From: Gammaproteobacteria bacterium
GTDB lineage: Bacteria; Pseudomonadota; Gammaproteobacteria; Steroidobacterales; Rariloculaceae
Direction of reading: 5' to 3'
Length of the DNA stretch: 57,568 nt
Assembly (NCBI GenBank): GCA_022820625.1
Contig: JAJEFE010000011.1
Span: forward strand, 64,846 to 122,413
Below are positions 8,870 to 17,327 of the stretch, in pieces. A program made the translations under genes and the position numbers. The notes below the pieces were generated by a model. That model searched no databases and was not told the DNA's origin. It saw nothing but the letters and a program-made list of their open reading frames with translations. How positions within the stretch are numbered: position 1 is the first letter of the stretch; the number at the start of each line of letters is the position of its first letter.

Positions 8870-9873
8870 CGCGCTGAGGAAGGATCCCGAGTGCCGTGGC
8901 CGAGAGCTGCCGGCCCCCTTCCCCGAGAGTCTCCCCGGGCCAGCGATTCCACGGCATCCATCAGGAACCAGGCCCCGCAGGCCGTCCACGCGCCCTCGAT
9001 CGGAATAACGGTTTCCCGGTCCAGCAGAGCCCGGGCGACCGGGTGCCGGATCGCGCTCCAGGCGTGGGGGTGGTCGGCCAGACTTTCGTGGAACGCGACC
9101 GCCAGCAGGTCGGGTTTTTCGTAGGCGAGCCGCTCCAGCGGAATGGGCCACCAGCCCGGCCGGGTCTGAAAGTTTTCGAGTCCCGCGGCGGTGAGCATTT
9201 CGTGGATCAGCGAGCCGGGCCCCGAAGTCACGCCGGTCGGGGTCATGTAGAGAACGTCCGCGAGGCCGGCGCTCGTGTTCGCATTGCCGTTGCCGCTGGC
9301 GCCATTGCTGTCGCTCGTGTGGGTGTCGCCACTGGCGCTGCCGCTGGCGTTACTACTGCCGCGCAACGACGCCAGACGGGTTCGCATCTCCATGGCAACG
9401 GTGAGACCCTGCTCAGGCGAACCGAGCGCCCGGGCCGCCTCCCCGATGACCTGCTCAATCTCGTCGATGTCCTGGGCCCAGCGGACGTTGTATACGGGAA
9501 GGCCGGCCCTTTCGAACAGCAGGGACGCCCTGGGGCCCCCGCCATAGGATCGCACGACGAGATCGGGTTTGAGCGAGATCACGTCCTCTGCAACCGGACG
9601 GACGGTGGGCAGCCCCGCCGCCGCATCCCGCATGTATGAAAACTCCCGGCCCGCATCGGGCGACACGGCCAGTATCCGGTGCCGCTCCACGAATTTCAGC
9701 ACATATTGATCGGCACAGAAGTCCAGGCTGACGATGCGTTGGGCCCGGGCGGGGGCAGGGGCAGGGTCCGGTTCCGGTTCCGGAAACTCCATCCCGCAGC
9801 CGGCGAGCGTTACGGCCAGTGCAAGCATCATCCACAGCAGTTTCCGGAACGGATTCGGGATTGTCGGCAGCAC
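8866..9873 (-). CDS. btuF: Cobalamin-binding periplasmic lipoprotein
   Basis: A GTG start at 9873 follows AAAGGTGA. The 335-residue product begins with a lipoprotein signal (hydrophobic core, LAGC lipobox at about residues 23-26) and a Pro/Glu/Ala-rich tether, so it is probably membrane-anchored rather than free like E. coli BtuF. The periplasmic-binding domain starts at RIVSLDFCADQYVL, typical of the BtuF/FhuD-type helical-backbone family. A long Gly/Ser/Asn/Thr-rich insert lies in the middle (about 9274-9370), probably a disordered loop between lobes. It delivers corrinoid from BtuB to BtuCD. Confidence 0.88.
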   Translation of the reverse strand: MLPTIPNPFRKLLWMMLALAVTLAGCGMEFPEPEPDPAPAPARAQRIVSLDFCADQYVLKFVERHRILAVSPDAGREFSYMRDAAAGLPTVRPVAEDVISLKPDLVVRSYGGGPRASLLFERAGLPVYNVRWAQDIDEIEQVIGEAARALGSPEQGLTVAMEMRTRLASLRGSSNASGSASGDTHTSDSNGASGNGNANTSAGLADVLYMTPTGVTSGPGSLIHEMLTAAGLENFQTRPGWWPIPLERLAYEKPDLLAVAFHESLADHPHAWSAIRHPVARALLDRETVIPIEGAWTACGAWFLMDAVESLARGDSRGRGPAALGHGTRDPSSAR

Positions 9874-9951
9874 GTCAAATCACCTTTGCCGCGGTGCCGA
9901 TGCTAGCGGATGGCATTTGGTCTGCCACACGCATACGGTCCGTCATGCCAG

Positions 9952-11871
9952 TCAGAACCGCCAACGCGCGCCCAGCGAGCCGGACCGGCCCGGTGTCCCA
10001 TAGCCGAGAACTTGCTGATAGTGCGTATCGAAAAGATTTTCGATGCGGCCGAACACTTCAACGCTACCAGACGGGTCGTACCGGGCGTTGATGTCGACTC
10101 GCGTCCATTCGTCGAGTTCGCCTCCACCCTGAATGCTCTCCCGGCCATTGAAGCGAATCAGGGCGGTACCGGAAAACCCACCGGGCGGATCGAAGCCGAG
10201 CACCAGGTCACCGGAATGCCTGGGCACGCGCAGCCGTGGCGAACCGTCGCCTTCCAGCGCCTTGATGTAAGCGTAGTCCGCCGACAGGGCAAGCGATCCG
10301 GTCAGATTCCATGTGGCCGTGACCTCCACGCCCCTGGATTCGACCGCGGCGATGTTCTCATAGCTCCCCACGGCAAACGAGAAGTCGATCAGGTCCATGG
10401 TGTCCTGCTGGAAAATAGCGATGCCCGCCTGGCCGCGGCCTCCGGCAGAGCGCCACTCGGCGCCGATGTCGACGCCTTCGGACCGCTCCGGCTTTAACTC
10501 TTCGTTGGGTGCGGCGGCCCCGCAGCAGAAAAACGTGGTCTGAAATATCGTCGGCGCCTTGAAACCCTGTCCCCAACTGCCGCGAAGGGTGACGCTGGAC
10601 GACGCTTGCCAGGCGGCGGCAAGGCGGGCGGTGGTTTCGGATCCGAATTGGTCGTGATCATCGGACCGCAAACCGGCAGTCAGGGTCAGCGCGTCGAATG
10701 GCCGAAGCTCGTACAGCGCAAAAAGTCCGTCGAGCGTACTCCGGGATTGTCTGGCTGTGGATTCCTCCCGCTCCGCTCCCACGGCCAGCGTGTTGCGGGC
10801 ATCGACGGTCAGCGTTCCCTGGTAACGGAACAGCGTGCGCTCGCCTTCCGCTGCATGACTTGGCTCTCCGTCACTGAAACTTCGCCGGTCGATCCCGGAG
10901 CGGCCGATCAGCAGCAGGTTGTCGAACTTTCCGTCGAGCAGGGGTGCAGTCAGAGAGAGATTCGCTGATCGCTCTTCCGTCTCGTTGAGTTCGTCTCCGT
11001 CGGCGACGTTGCCCTGCGCGCCGAAAGCGAAACTGTCGAACTCGGTTCGCGAGTCGTTCCAGAGCACGCTGCCGTCGATACGCGCGCCCGCGGGCAGGTT
11101 GAGGCCGCCCTGGACGGACAGCGTGCGCGAATCGAATCCGTCGTCCTCTGTATTCCCGTTACGCGCGTCGGCTCTGGAGATGCCGTCCGTGCCCAGTCGG
11201 GTGACCGCGAGACGAAGGTCCCCCGCGGCGCCGGCGTTGCTGATCGATGCACCGCCCCGAAACGTGCCGTACGAGCCGGCCTGAGCAAACGCATCTCCCG
11301 TCAAGCCCTCACCGGGCTGCTTTGTGATGATCGAAACAACCCCGCCAATGGCGTCTGTACCCCAGAGCGTCGACTGCGGGCCGCTCAGGATCTCGATCCG
11401 CTCGATATTCTCGGTGTCCAGCCGGGCGAAGTTGAAACCGCCTCCCGGCGACGATGCATCGTTGACGGAGACGCCATCGACGAGCACCAGCGTATGATCG
11501 CTGGAGGCGCCGCGGACGCGCACGGTGGCGGCGCCGCCGAAAGCGCCGTTCTGGTTGATGGTCACCCCGGGCGCTCCGGCGATGGCGTCCAGGGCGTGAC
11601 TGAAGCCCCGAGCTTCGATTTCCTCGGCATCGATGACCCGGACAGTCGAACCCGCTTCCGCCGCGGTCTGCTCGATCCGCGTTCCGGTGACGACGATGGT
11701 GTCGATGGCTGTTTCCACTTCGAGGGTGGACTCGGAATCGATGAATGTTTCCGAATCCAGGGTTGTTTCGGAAGCGATTGTTGTTTCTTCGTCTTCGCTC
11801 GCCGTCTGGGCGACAGCGGTCGCTCCCAGCGCAGAAGACATCAGCAGGATGGTCAGGTGAAGACGCGCCAT
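9952..11871 (-). CDS. btuB: TonB-dependent vitamin B12 receptor
   Basis: The 639-residue product begins at the ATG at 11871, preceded by GGGAGGAG. A signal peptide ends AVAQ, followed by an Asp/Glu/Thr-rich stretch with repeated SETTLDSET-like units and the TonB box DTIVVTGTR. The plug domain has ITINQNG/VRVRGASSDHTLVLVDGVSVND and LSGPQSTLWGTDAIGGVVSI. The beta-barrel ends with a C-terminal aromatic (WRF). Length and plug resemble BtuB. As first gene behind the cobalamin riboswitch it is the outer-membrane entry for B12. The acidic repeat before the TonB box is unusual. Confidence 0.93.
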   Translation of the reverse strand: MARLHLTILLMSSALGATAVAQTASEDEETTIASETTLDSETFIDSESTLEVETAIDTIVVTGTRIEQTAAEAGSTVRVIDAEEIEARGFSHALDAIAGAPGVTINQNGAFGGAATVRVRGASSDHTLVLVDGVSVNDASSPGGGFNFARLDTENIERIEILSGPQSTLWGTDAIGGVVSIITKQPGEGLTGDAFAQAGSYGTFRGGASISNAGAAGDLRLAVTRLGTDGISRADARNGNTEDDGFDSRTLSVQGGLNLPAGARIDGSVLWNDSRTEFDSFAFGAQGNVADGDELNETEERSANLSLTAPLLDGKFDNLLLIGRSGIDRRSFSDGEPSHAAEGERTLFRYQGTLTVDARNTLAVGAEREESTARQSRSTLDGLFALYELRPFDALTLTAGLRSDDHDQFGSETTARLAAAWQASSSVTLRGSWGQGFKAPTIFQTTFFCCGAAAPNEELKPERSEGVDIGAEWRSAGGRGQAGIAIFQQDTMDLIDFSFAVGSYENIAAVESRGVEVTATWNLTGSLALSADYAYIKALEGDGSPRLRVPRHSGDLVLGFDPPGGFSGTALIRFNGRESIQGGGELDEWTRVDINARYDPSGSVEVFGRIENLFDTHYQQVLGYGTPGRSGSLGARWRF

Positions 11872-11875
11872 TGAA

Positions 11876-11900
11876 CTCCTCCCGCACCCCATCGGGGCGC
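11876..11900 (-). promoter_or_regulatory. Hairpin adjoining the btuB Shine-Dalgarno sequence
   Basis: On the transcribed strand a GCGCCCC arm pairs with GGGGTGC across a three-base loop (11884-11900). It ends directly at the GGGAGGAG ribosome-binding site (11876-11883). It is a plausible part of the riboswitch expression platform, acting on translation initiation rather than by a U-rich terminator, of which I see none between the aptamer and the gene. Pairing is seen; function is inferred. Confidence 0.45.
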
Positions 11901-12035
11901 ACCGTAATGACAATTCCGGTTCCGCCGACCACGAGTGGAGGGGAACCTCGACTCATGTCGTTACAGGGAGAAGGGGCACCGAGGTGCTCGCTCCCGTTCG
12001 CGGGCAATGTGCCCGACCCACGAACGAACGACGCG

Positions 12036-12192
12036 ATGGCAGGTCTCCTGGCTCGCCGATCGTCGCTTTTTGGCCGCCTTCCCGGAGATGTCTCCAGTGG
12101 CCTGTGGGCCGCAAGCTCCCGGCTTACAGTTGCGGGTACAGCCTCGGAATCACACCGAGTTCCCTCTTGGCCGCCCTGCCGGGCAGCACCAT
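12036..12192 (-). promoter_or_regulatory. Cobalamin (AdoCbl) riboswitch
   Basis: Read on the minus strand, the leader has the standard cobalamin aptamer landmarks in order: GGTGCTGCCCGG, AAGAGGGAACTCGGTG followed by GATTCCGAGGCTG, CCCGCAACTGTAA, GCCACTGG, GGGAAGGCGG, and the B12 box AGCCAGGAGACCTGCC at 12038-12053. The aptamer lies 165-320 bases upstream of btuB. It should repress the btuB-btuF-btuC-btuD-cobQ operon when adenosylcobalamin is abundant. The exact 5' and 3' edges are approximate. Confidence 0.95.
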
Positions 12193-12200
12193 CTGCATTC

Positions 12201-12230
12201 ATTGTCGGAAAATGATCAGGCGCGTGTCAA
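12201..12230 (-). promoter_or_regulatory. Sigma70-type promoter of the cobalamin operon
   Basis: On the minus strand a perfect TTGACA (12230-12225) is followed after 18 bases by GACAAT (12206-12201). Transcription would start just before the riboswitch aptamer. Position relative to the aptamer is the main support; no other candidate this good lies nearby. Confidence 0.6.
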
Positions 12231-12396
12231 CTCGTTGCTCGCCATATCACCTGAGTGGTCACGTACACGCAGACTGTCAGGCTCTGAGGTACCGGGTTGT
12301 CCTTCCCCCTGGAATGACACCACGTGGTAAGGGATACTTTGCATCGGGATGGAGCGGAGTGGACGCCTCCGCTTCCCGGGCAAATCCGGAGATAGG

Positions 12397-15021
12397 GTGA
12401 TCGGGTTGGATTCCACACGTCGAACCGATTCCCTTGCAGGCGGGTTCGGCCCGGGACGGTTTGTCCCGGCTGCCGCGGCCGTTGTGCTAACGGCCTGCAG
12501 CGCGCCTGAACCGGAAATCGTTCCGGGCGTTTCAAGGGAACTCGCCCGGCAACGCGCCGCGACGGTATCGGGGCTCCACTACGCGCTCGATTTCATCGTT
12601 CCCGCGCAGCCGGACTCGGATATAGAAGGGCATGTCGTCATCGCGTTCGACCTGCTCAACGACACGATGCCGTTGACGCTGGACTTCACCGGCGGCGCCG
12701 ACCGGATTCGCGGCGTGTCGAGCAACGGCGAGCCCGCCGACTGGCGCTTCGAGCGCGAACACATCGTCATCCCGGTAGCGGCCCTGGCGCGGGGGCGCAA
12801 CGAAGTCGAAATCGAGTTCGTCGCGGGATCCGCGGCGCTGAACCGCAACCCGGACTATCTCTACAGCCTGTTCGTCCCCGATCGGGCCCGCATGGCGTTC
12901 CCGCTCTTCGATCAGCCCGACCTCAAGGCCACGTTCGAGCTGACGCTGACCGTGCCTTCCGGATGGCGCGCGCTGTCGAACGCGGCCGTCGAGTCCGTTT
13001 CGCCGAACGGTTCGGGCACGACTCATCGCTTCCGGCGGTCCGCCCTGATCAGCCCCTATGTCTTTGCCTTCGTTGCAGGGGAATTCGAGTCGGTCACGCG
13101 CGAGAGAAACGGCCGCTCGATGACGATGCTGCACAGGGAAACCGACGCGGCGAAGGTCGAACGCAATGTCGAAGCGATCTTCGACCTGCACGCCGCCGCC
13201 GTCGTCTGGCTCGAGGACTACACCGGCATCCAGTACCCGTTCGAGAAACTCGACTTCGCGCTGATCCCGGCGTTTCAGTACGGCGGCATGGAGCACGCAG
13301 GCGCGATCTTCTACCGTGCCCGCAGCCTACTGCTCGACGAAGCGCCGTCGGACATGGACCTGCTCGCTCGCGCGAGCCTCATCGCCCACGAGACTGCACA
13401 CATGTGGTTCGGCAATCTGGTGACGATGGAATGGTTCGACGACGTGTGGCTAAAGGAGGTGTTCGCGAACTTCATGGCCGCCAGGATCGTCAACCCGAGC
13501 TTTCCCGCGATCAATCACGACCTCAATTTCCTGATTCGGCATGCGCCGGCGGCCTACTCGGTCGACCGTACGGCCGGCGCCAACCCGATCCGCCAGCCGC
13601 TGGCGAACCTCAATGAAGCCGGCCAACTTTACGGACCCATCATCTACAACAAGGCGCCGATCATGATGCGCCAGCTCGAATCGCTCGTCGGCGAGGAACC
13701 CTTTCAGGCGGGGCTTCGCCAGTACCTGGATCGTTACGCGTTCGCGAATGCGACATGGTCGGACCTGATCGGTATCCTCGACGCGATGACCGAAGACGAT
13801 CTCGGCGCCTGGAGCGAAGTCTGGGTCAATACCCCCGGGCGCCCGGTGCTGCAGCGACAGAGCCAACAGGCGTCAGGCGGCAATACCGGCCATGCGCTGC
13901 TCCAGAACGACCCCGCCGGCAGCGGGCGGGTCTGGCCGCAACGATTCGGGATCGCGGTCATGGCCGATGAGGCGCCACGCCGAACAGCCGTTCTTTCCTC
14001 ATCACGCTCGACCCCGTTCGACGCAATAGCGGGCGACAGCGACGAGCGCCTCGTACTCAATTCCGACGGACGCGGCTACGGACTGTTTCCGGCCGACGCG
14101 GGCAATCTGCTGGCCTGGGATACGCTAGGCGAGGTCGAAAGAGCCGCCGAACTCATCAACCTGTACGAGAACATGCTCGCCGGCGGAGAACCGGCGCCCG
14201 GCGATTACTTCGCTGCCTTGCTCGGCCTCGCCGAGCGTGAAACGAACCAGTTGCTGCTCGGCCTCGTACTCGATCAGCTAAAGACGATCTACTGGAATCT
14301 GCTCCCGGCCGACGCACGGCTGGACACAGCCGCGGAGCTCGAAACCACGCTCTGGCAATCGATGCTCGAACAGACGGAGGCGAGTTCGCGAAAGGTCCGC
14401 TTCGATGCGTTCGCCAATTTTGCCACCACGCCGGAAGCATTGCGCAACCTGCACGACATCTGGTCGGGCAGCGTGACGGTCGAGAATCTGCCCCTTTCGG
14501 AAAACGACCTCATCGCACTGGCGCAGTACCTCGCCATACGCCTGCCGGCAGAGGCGGAGACCATCTTCACCGCCCAGCTCGAGCGCACGGAGAACCCGGA
14601 CAACCGGCGCAGACTCGAGTTCGTCGCGCCCTCCCTCTCAGCCGATGTATCAGTGAGGGACGCGTTCTTTGCCTCGCTCGCGGAAGCCCGCCAGCGCGAA
14701 GTCGAGCCGTGGGTACTCGAGGCGCTCGAAAACCTCCACCATCCGCTAAGAATCGCGCAGTCGGAGAACTACGTGCTCCCGAGCCTGGAACTCCTCGAGC
14801 AAATCCAGGCCACCGGCGACATCTTCTTCCCTTCGCGCTGGCTCGACGCGTCCCTCTCCAACCATCGCTCCTCCAGCGCGGTCGCGACCGTCAACGATTT
14901 TCTCGCCGCCCGCCCCGATTACAACGCGCAACTTAAGGCCAAGATCCTGCAGGCGGCCGATCCCCTGTTCCGGGCGAACGCGCTGACCGCAACCGGCAGC
15001 GCGCCCATACCAATTCGCTAA
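12397..15021 (+). CDS. M1-family zinc aminopeptidase, predicted lipoprotein
   Basis: A GTG at 12397 preceded by GGAGATAGG is favoured over the ATG at 12349, which has no ribosome-binding site. The 874-residue protein opens with a hydrophobic segment and LTAC lipobox, indicating a membrane-anchored periplasmic peptidase. The substrate-recognition motif is GGMEHAG (from residue 296), replacing the classic GAMEN. The zinc site is HETAHMWFGN (His331, His335) with Glu354 in WLKEVF, exactly the HExxH-x18-E spacing. M1 enzymes remove N-terminal residues from peptides. The C-terminal half is an ERAP1-like helical domain. The gene is divergent from the cobalamin operon. Confidence 0.9.
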   Translation: MIGLDSTRRTDSLAGGFGPGRFVPAAAAVVLTACSAPEPEIVPGVSRELARQRAATVSGLHYALDFIVPAQPDSDIEGHVVIAFDLLNDTMPLTLDFTGGADRIRGVSSNGEPADWRFEREHIVIPVAALARGRNEVEIEFVAGSAALNRNPDYLYSLFVPDRARMAFPLFDQPDLKATFELTLTVPSGWRALSNAAVESVSPNGSGTTHRFRRSALISPYVFAFVAGEFESVTRERNGRSMTMLHRETDAAKVERNVEAIFDLHAAAVVWLEDYTGIQYPFEKLDFALIPAFQYGGMEHAGAIFYRARSLLLDEAPSDMDLLARASLIAHETAHMWFGNLVTMEWFDDVWLKEVFANFMAARIVNPSFPAINHDLNFLIRHAPAAYSVDRTAGANPIRQPLANLNEAGQLYGPIIYNKAPIMMRQLESLVGEEPFQAGLRQYLDRYAFANATWSDLIGILDAMTEDDLGAWSEVWVNTPGRPVLQRQSQQASGGNTGHALLQNDPAGSGRVWPQRFGIAVMADEAPRRTAVLSSSRSTPFDAIAGDSDERLVLNSDGRGYGLFPADAGNLLAWDTLGEVERAAELINLYENMLAGGEPAPGDYFAALLGLAERETNQLLLGLVLDQLKTIYWNLLPADARLDTAAELETTLWQSMLEQTEASSRKVRFDAFANFATTPEALRNLHDIWSGSVTVENLPLSENDLIALAQYLAIRLPAEAETIFTAQLERTENPDNRRRLEFVAPSLSADVSVRDAFFASLAEARQREVEPWVLEALENLHHPLRIAQSENYVLPSLELLEQIQATGDIFFPSRWLDASLSNHRSSSAVATVNDFLAARPDYNAQLKAKILQAADPLFRANALTATGSAPIPIR

Positions 15022-15070
15022 CCACCTGATCGAGCGTCAAAGCAGCGGTGTGCGTCAGAATCGGCACAAA

Positions 15071-15211
15071 GGGTGTGTGTGCGTACAACCCGTTCAAGCG
15101 TCGTGTGCTCGGCGCGGGGCCATGGATGGCCAGGAGCGCCGAGCGCCGATTTGAGCCCGCCAGGGACGGCGGGCGAAATTAAGCTTGAACGGGTTGTACG
15201 CACACACACCC
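15071..15211. repeat. 29-bp perfect inverted repeat enclosing two inner hairpins
   Basis: The arm at 15071-15099 is the exact reverse complement of 15183-15211 (29 bases, beginning GGGTGTGTGTGCGTACAACC). Between the arms are two further stem-loops: GCTCGGCGC/GCGCCGAGC (15107-15115 and 15136-15144), whose loop contains GGCCATGGATGGCC, and GCCCGCC/GGCGGGC (15155-15174). It lies exactly between the convergent ends of the aminopeptidase and cobO genes. It may be a bidirectional terminator or a REP/MITE-like dispersed element. No coding frame is credible here. Confidence 0.9.
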
Positions 15212-15240
15212 GTCCCCCAACAACTAAAGAACCCGATGAA

Positions 15241-15843
15241 TCAGAAATCGATCCCCCGAACCGCCTTGATCCCCGCCTCAAACGGATGCTTCACCGCCCG
15301 CATCTCACTGACCAGATCGGCATATTCACAAAGGCCGGGCTTGGCGTCCCGCCCCGTGAGGATCACGCTGGTGCGCGCCGACCGTGCCTCGAGTCCCTCC
15401 TTGACCGCAGCCTCCGACAGGTACCCGTACCGCAGGGCGATGTTGATCTCGTCCAGCACCACCAGGTCGTAGTCGCCGCTCTCGAGCATTTCCCTGGCCG
15501 TGGCGAATGCGGCTTCCGCGGTGGCAGTGTCCCGCTCCAGGTCCTGGGTATCCCAGGTGAAGCCCTCGCCCATGGTTCGCCAATCGATCCGGTCTTCGAA
15601 TTTCGAGAAGAACTGACGCTCGCCGGTTTTCCATTTACCCTTGATGAACTGCACCACGCCAACCCGCTGCCCCCAACCGAGCGCACGGGCGATGACACCA
15701 AAAGCCGAACTCGACTTGCCCTTGCCGTCTCCCGTGTACACCAGCACCAGGCCCCGGCCGGGCCTCGACGCAGCTGCCACGCGCTTGCGGTGGGCGGCCT
15801 GCTGGACCTTCATTTTTTCGGCGTGGCCTTGTGCGTCAGTCAT
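15241..15843 (-). CDS. cobO: Corrinoid adenosyltransferase (CobA/CobO/BtuR type)
   Basis: This enzyme transfers the adenosyl group of ATP to cob(I)alamin or cobyrinic diamide. The 200-residue protein shows the unusual P-loop YTGDGKGKSSSAFG near residue 36, QFIKGKWKTGE, the WDTQD segment, and LVVLDEINIALRYG, all characteristic of the family and at normal length. It complements the cobalamin operon 3 kb away but is separately transcribed. A phosphatase-like gene lies 71 bases upstream on the same strand. Its product, adenosylcobalamin, is the ligand of the riboswitch. Confidence 0.95.
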   Translation of the reverse strand: MTDAQGHAEKMKVQQAAHRKRVAAASRPGRGLVLVYTGDGKGKSSSAFGVIARALGWGQRVGVVQFIKGKWKTGERQFFSKFEDRIDWRTMGEGFTWDTQDLERDTATAEAAFATAREMLESGDYDLVVLDEINIALRYGYLSEAAVKEGLEARSARTSVILTGRDAKPGLCEYADLVSEMRAVKHPFEAGIKAVRGIDF

Positions 15844-15914
15844 GGGGACGACTGTCAGGATGGGTTCGCTTCGCCACGTTCTGGGCGAATTTCACGTCCA
15901 GCGCGGCCGATTCG

Positions 15915-16451
15915 TCAGGGCGTGCGTTCGGCGACGTAATTCAATCCGAACTGGCCGGATCCACCCTCCGGGTTCATGCCCAGGTCTGTCGCTTCCGCCA
16001 GCGCGGTTTCGACGTCCCACTCATCCACCATCACGCGCTTGATGAACCACATGGTCGCGGCGCGCCCGCCGCCTCCGCAGTGAATGAATGCGGGCGAGGT
16101 ATCGGGTTCGACGATGGCTTCCAGAAAACGGTCCGCCACTGCGGGATCGAACTCCGGACCGCCGAACGGCAAATGCACGTACCTGATCCCGGCGGCCTCG
16201 GCGGCGACTGACTCTTCTTCTACATTGGCAGTTTCTTCCGTCGCCCGCTGCAGGTTGATGATGCTGCGGAAGCCCATGTCCGCGATCTGCGCCACCGAAT
16301 CGGGCACGATGGCGCCGGCACAGGCCACGACGGACTCGATCTGGGCGAAGTTGCGGATGCCCTCCACATCTTCGCGCACGACCTGGCCCTGGGCGCCGGT
16401 CAAGGCGGCCTGAGCGCCGAAAAGAACCAGAACGGCAAGCAATCGTTTCAT
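15915..16451 (-). CDS. Exported phosphatase-like protein (DUF442/PTP-like fold)
   Basis: The ATG at 16451 follows AAGGAGTATC and gives a signal peptide, so the 178-residue protein is predicted periplasmic. The sequence has FRSIINLQR and YVHLPFGGPEFD, then FIHCGGGGRAATMW: a Cys-x4-Arg loop as in the DUF442 phosphatase-like family rather than the Cys-x5-Arg of classical tyrosine phosphatases. The Gly-rich loop retains Cys and Arg, so catalysis is possible, but substrate and activity are unknown. It precedes cobO on the same strand; a functional link to B12 is not evident. Confidence 0.7.
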   Translation of the reverse strand: MKRLLAVLVLFGAQAALTGAQGQVVREDVEGIRNFAQIESVVACAGAIVPDSVAQIADMGFRSIINLQRATEETANVEEESVAAEAAGIRYVHLPFGGPEFDPAVADRFLEAIVEPDTSPAFIHCGGGGRAATMWFIKRVMVDEWDVETALAEATDLGMNPEGGSGQFGLNYVAERTP

Positions 16452-16599
16452 CGGTCGATACTCCTTGCGAAAATTGGCTATGGCGAATACTGGCCGTGGC
16501 GTCCTGCCCGGCCCATCGCCCGGATCGTTCAATATACCATCGCGCTCAGTTTCCGGCTTCGCGCAGCTGACCGGGCGGCAAGATCGCTTCCCATTTTGG

Positions 16600-16620
16600 A
16601 CCATGATCGTTGACCATGGT
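16600..16620. promoter_or_regulatory. Palindrome upstream of the antitoxin gene
   Basis: ACCATG and CATGGT form a 6-base inverted repeat separated by 9 bases, 12 bases ahead of the antitoxin ATG. Toxin-antitoxin operons are commonly autorepressed at such palindromes. Symmetry is seen; the operator role is inferred. Confidence 0.35.
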
Positions 16621-16632
16621 ACGATTCACTCC

Positions 16633-16893
16633 ATGGAAGAAATCAAAATCTCGGAGTTCAAGGCCACTTGCCTTGCCGTTCTCGCCCGGGTGGAACAGAC
16701 GGGCAACCCGGTTCTTGTGACTCGTTTCGGCAGACCGGTAGCCCAGGTCAATCCTCCACCGAAGGCATCCGGGGAAGCCTGGCTGGGGGCGATGCGCGGC
16801 CAGGGCGCCATCGTTGGGGATCTGATCGAGCCTGTTGCTGGTCCGGAAGAGTGGGAGGCGCTCCAGTCCGACTCCAGCGCATCGAGCAAGTGA
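16633..16893 (+). CDS. Phd/YefM-type antitoxin
   Basis: The 86-residue product begins MEEIKISEFKATCLAVL and contains LVTRFGRPVAQV, the standard N-terminal DNA-binding half of Phd/YefM antitoxins. The C-terminal tail is acidic and flexible, as expected for the toxin-neutralising part. The toxin gene starts 7 bases after its stop. An alternative ATG ten codons upstream would extend into the palindrome and is less likely. It is divergent from the phosphatase-like gene. Confidence 0.85.
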   Translation: MEEIKISEFKATCLAVLARVEQTGNPVLVTRFGRPVAQVNPPPKASGEAWLGAMRGQGAIVGDLIEPVAGPEEWEALQSDSSASSK

Positions 16894-16900
16894 CCGGGCG

Positions 16901-17299
16901 GTGAAGTCCCTGCTTCTGGATACGCACGTCTGGCTTTGGAGCCTGCTCGAGCCGCACAGGCTTTCGTCCAATGCGTTCGAACTGCTCGTTTCGGAGGAGG
17001 TTTCCCTGCACCTGTCCTCCATCAGCGCCTGGGAGACCCTGCTACTGGCGGAGAGGGGACGTCTCGACATCCGCGGCGACGGGCGGCGCTGGATCCGCGG
17101 CGCACTGTCGGCGAGCCCCGTCACCGAAACGCCGGTCACTTTTGAAGTGGCGCTGGCCAGCCGTTCGATCCGTCTGGCCCATGAAGACCCGGCGGATCGC
17201 TTCATCGCGGCCAGTGCCAAAGTGTTCGGCCTGACCTTGCTGACCGCAGACACGCGCCTGCTGGCCTGCCCCGACATCGACATCGTCGCCGCCCGATAG
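16901..17299 (+). CDS. vapC: PIN-domain ribonuclease toxin (VapC-like)
   Basis: A GTG at 16901 gives a 132-residue protein, the normal length for VapC; an upstream in-frame ATG would overlap the antitoxin gene heavily. The PIN fold begins LLLDTHVWLW with the first catalytic Asp, includes the SAWET helix with an acidic residue, and the ADRFIAASAKVFGLTLLTAD region with the remaining metal-binding Asp residues. VapC toxins cleave tRNA or rRNA. The Phd-type partner next door should neutralise it. Confidence 0.88.
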   Translation: MKSLLLDTHVWLWSLLEPHRLSSNAFELLVSEEVSLHLSSISAWETLLLAERGRLDIRGDGRRWIRGALSASPVTETPVTFEVALASRSIRLAHEDPADRFIAASAKVFGLTLLTADTRLLACPDIDIVAAR

Positions 17300-17327
17300 G
17301 AGTTCAAGGCGAGCCTGTCCGAAATCA

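Noticed and set aside
7631..9124. A 497-codon open frame antisense to the btuC/btuD genes
   Set aside because: Complement of hydrophobic BtuC coding sequence; no domains or ribosome-binding site.
12036..12210. Plus-strand frames crossing the riboswitch
   Set aside because: The minus-strand RNA landmarks explain the sequence; the frames have no homology.
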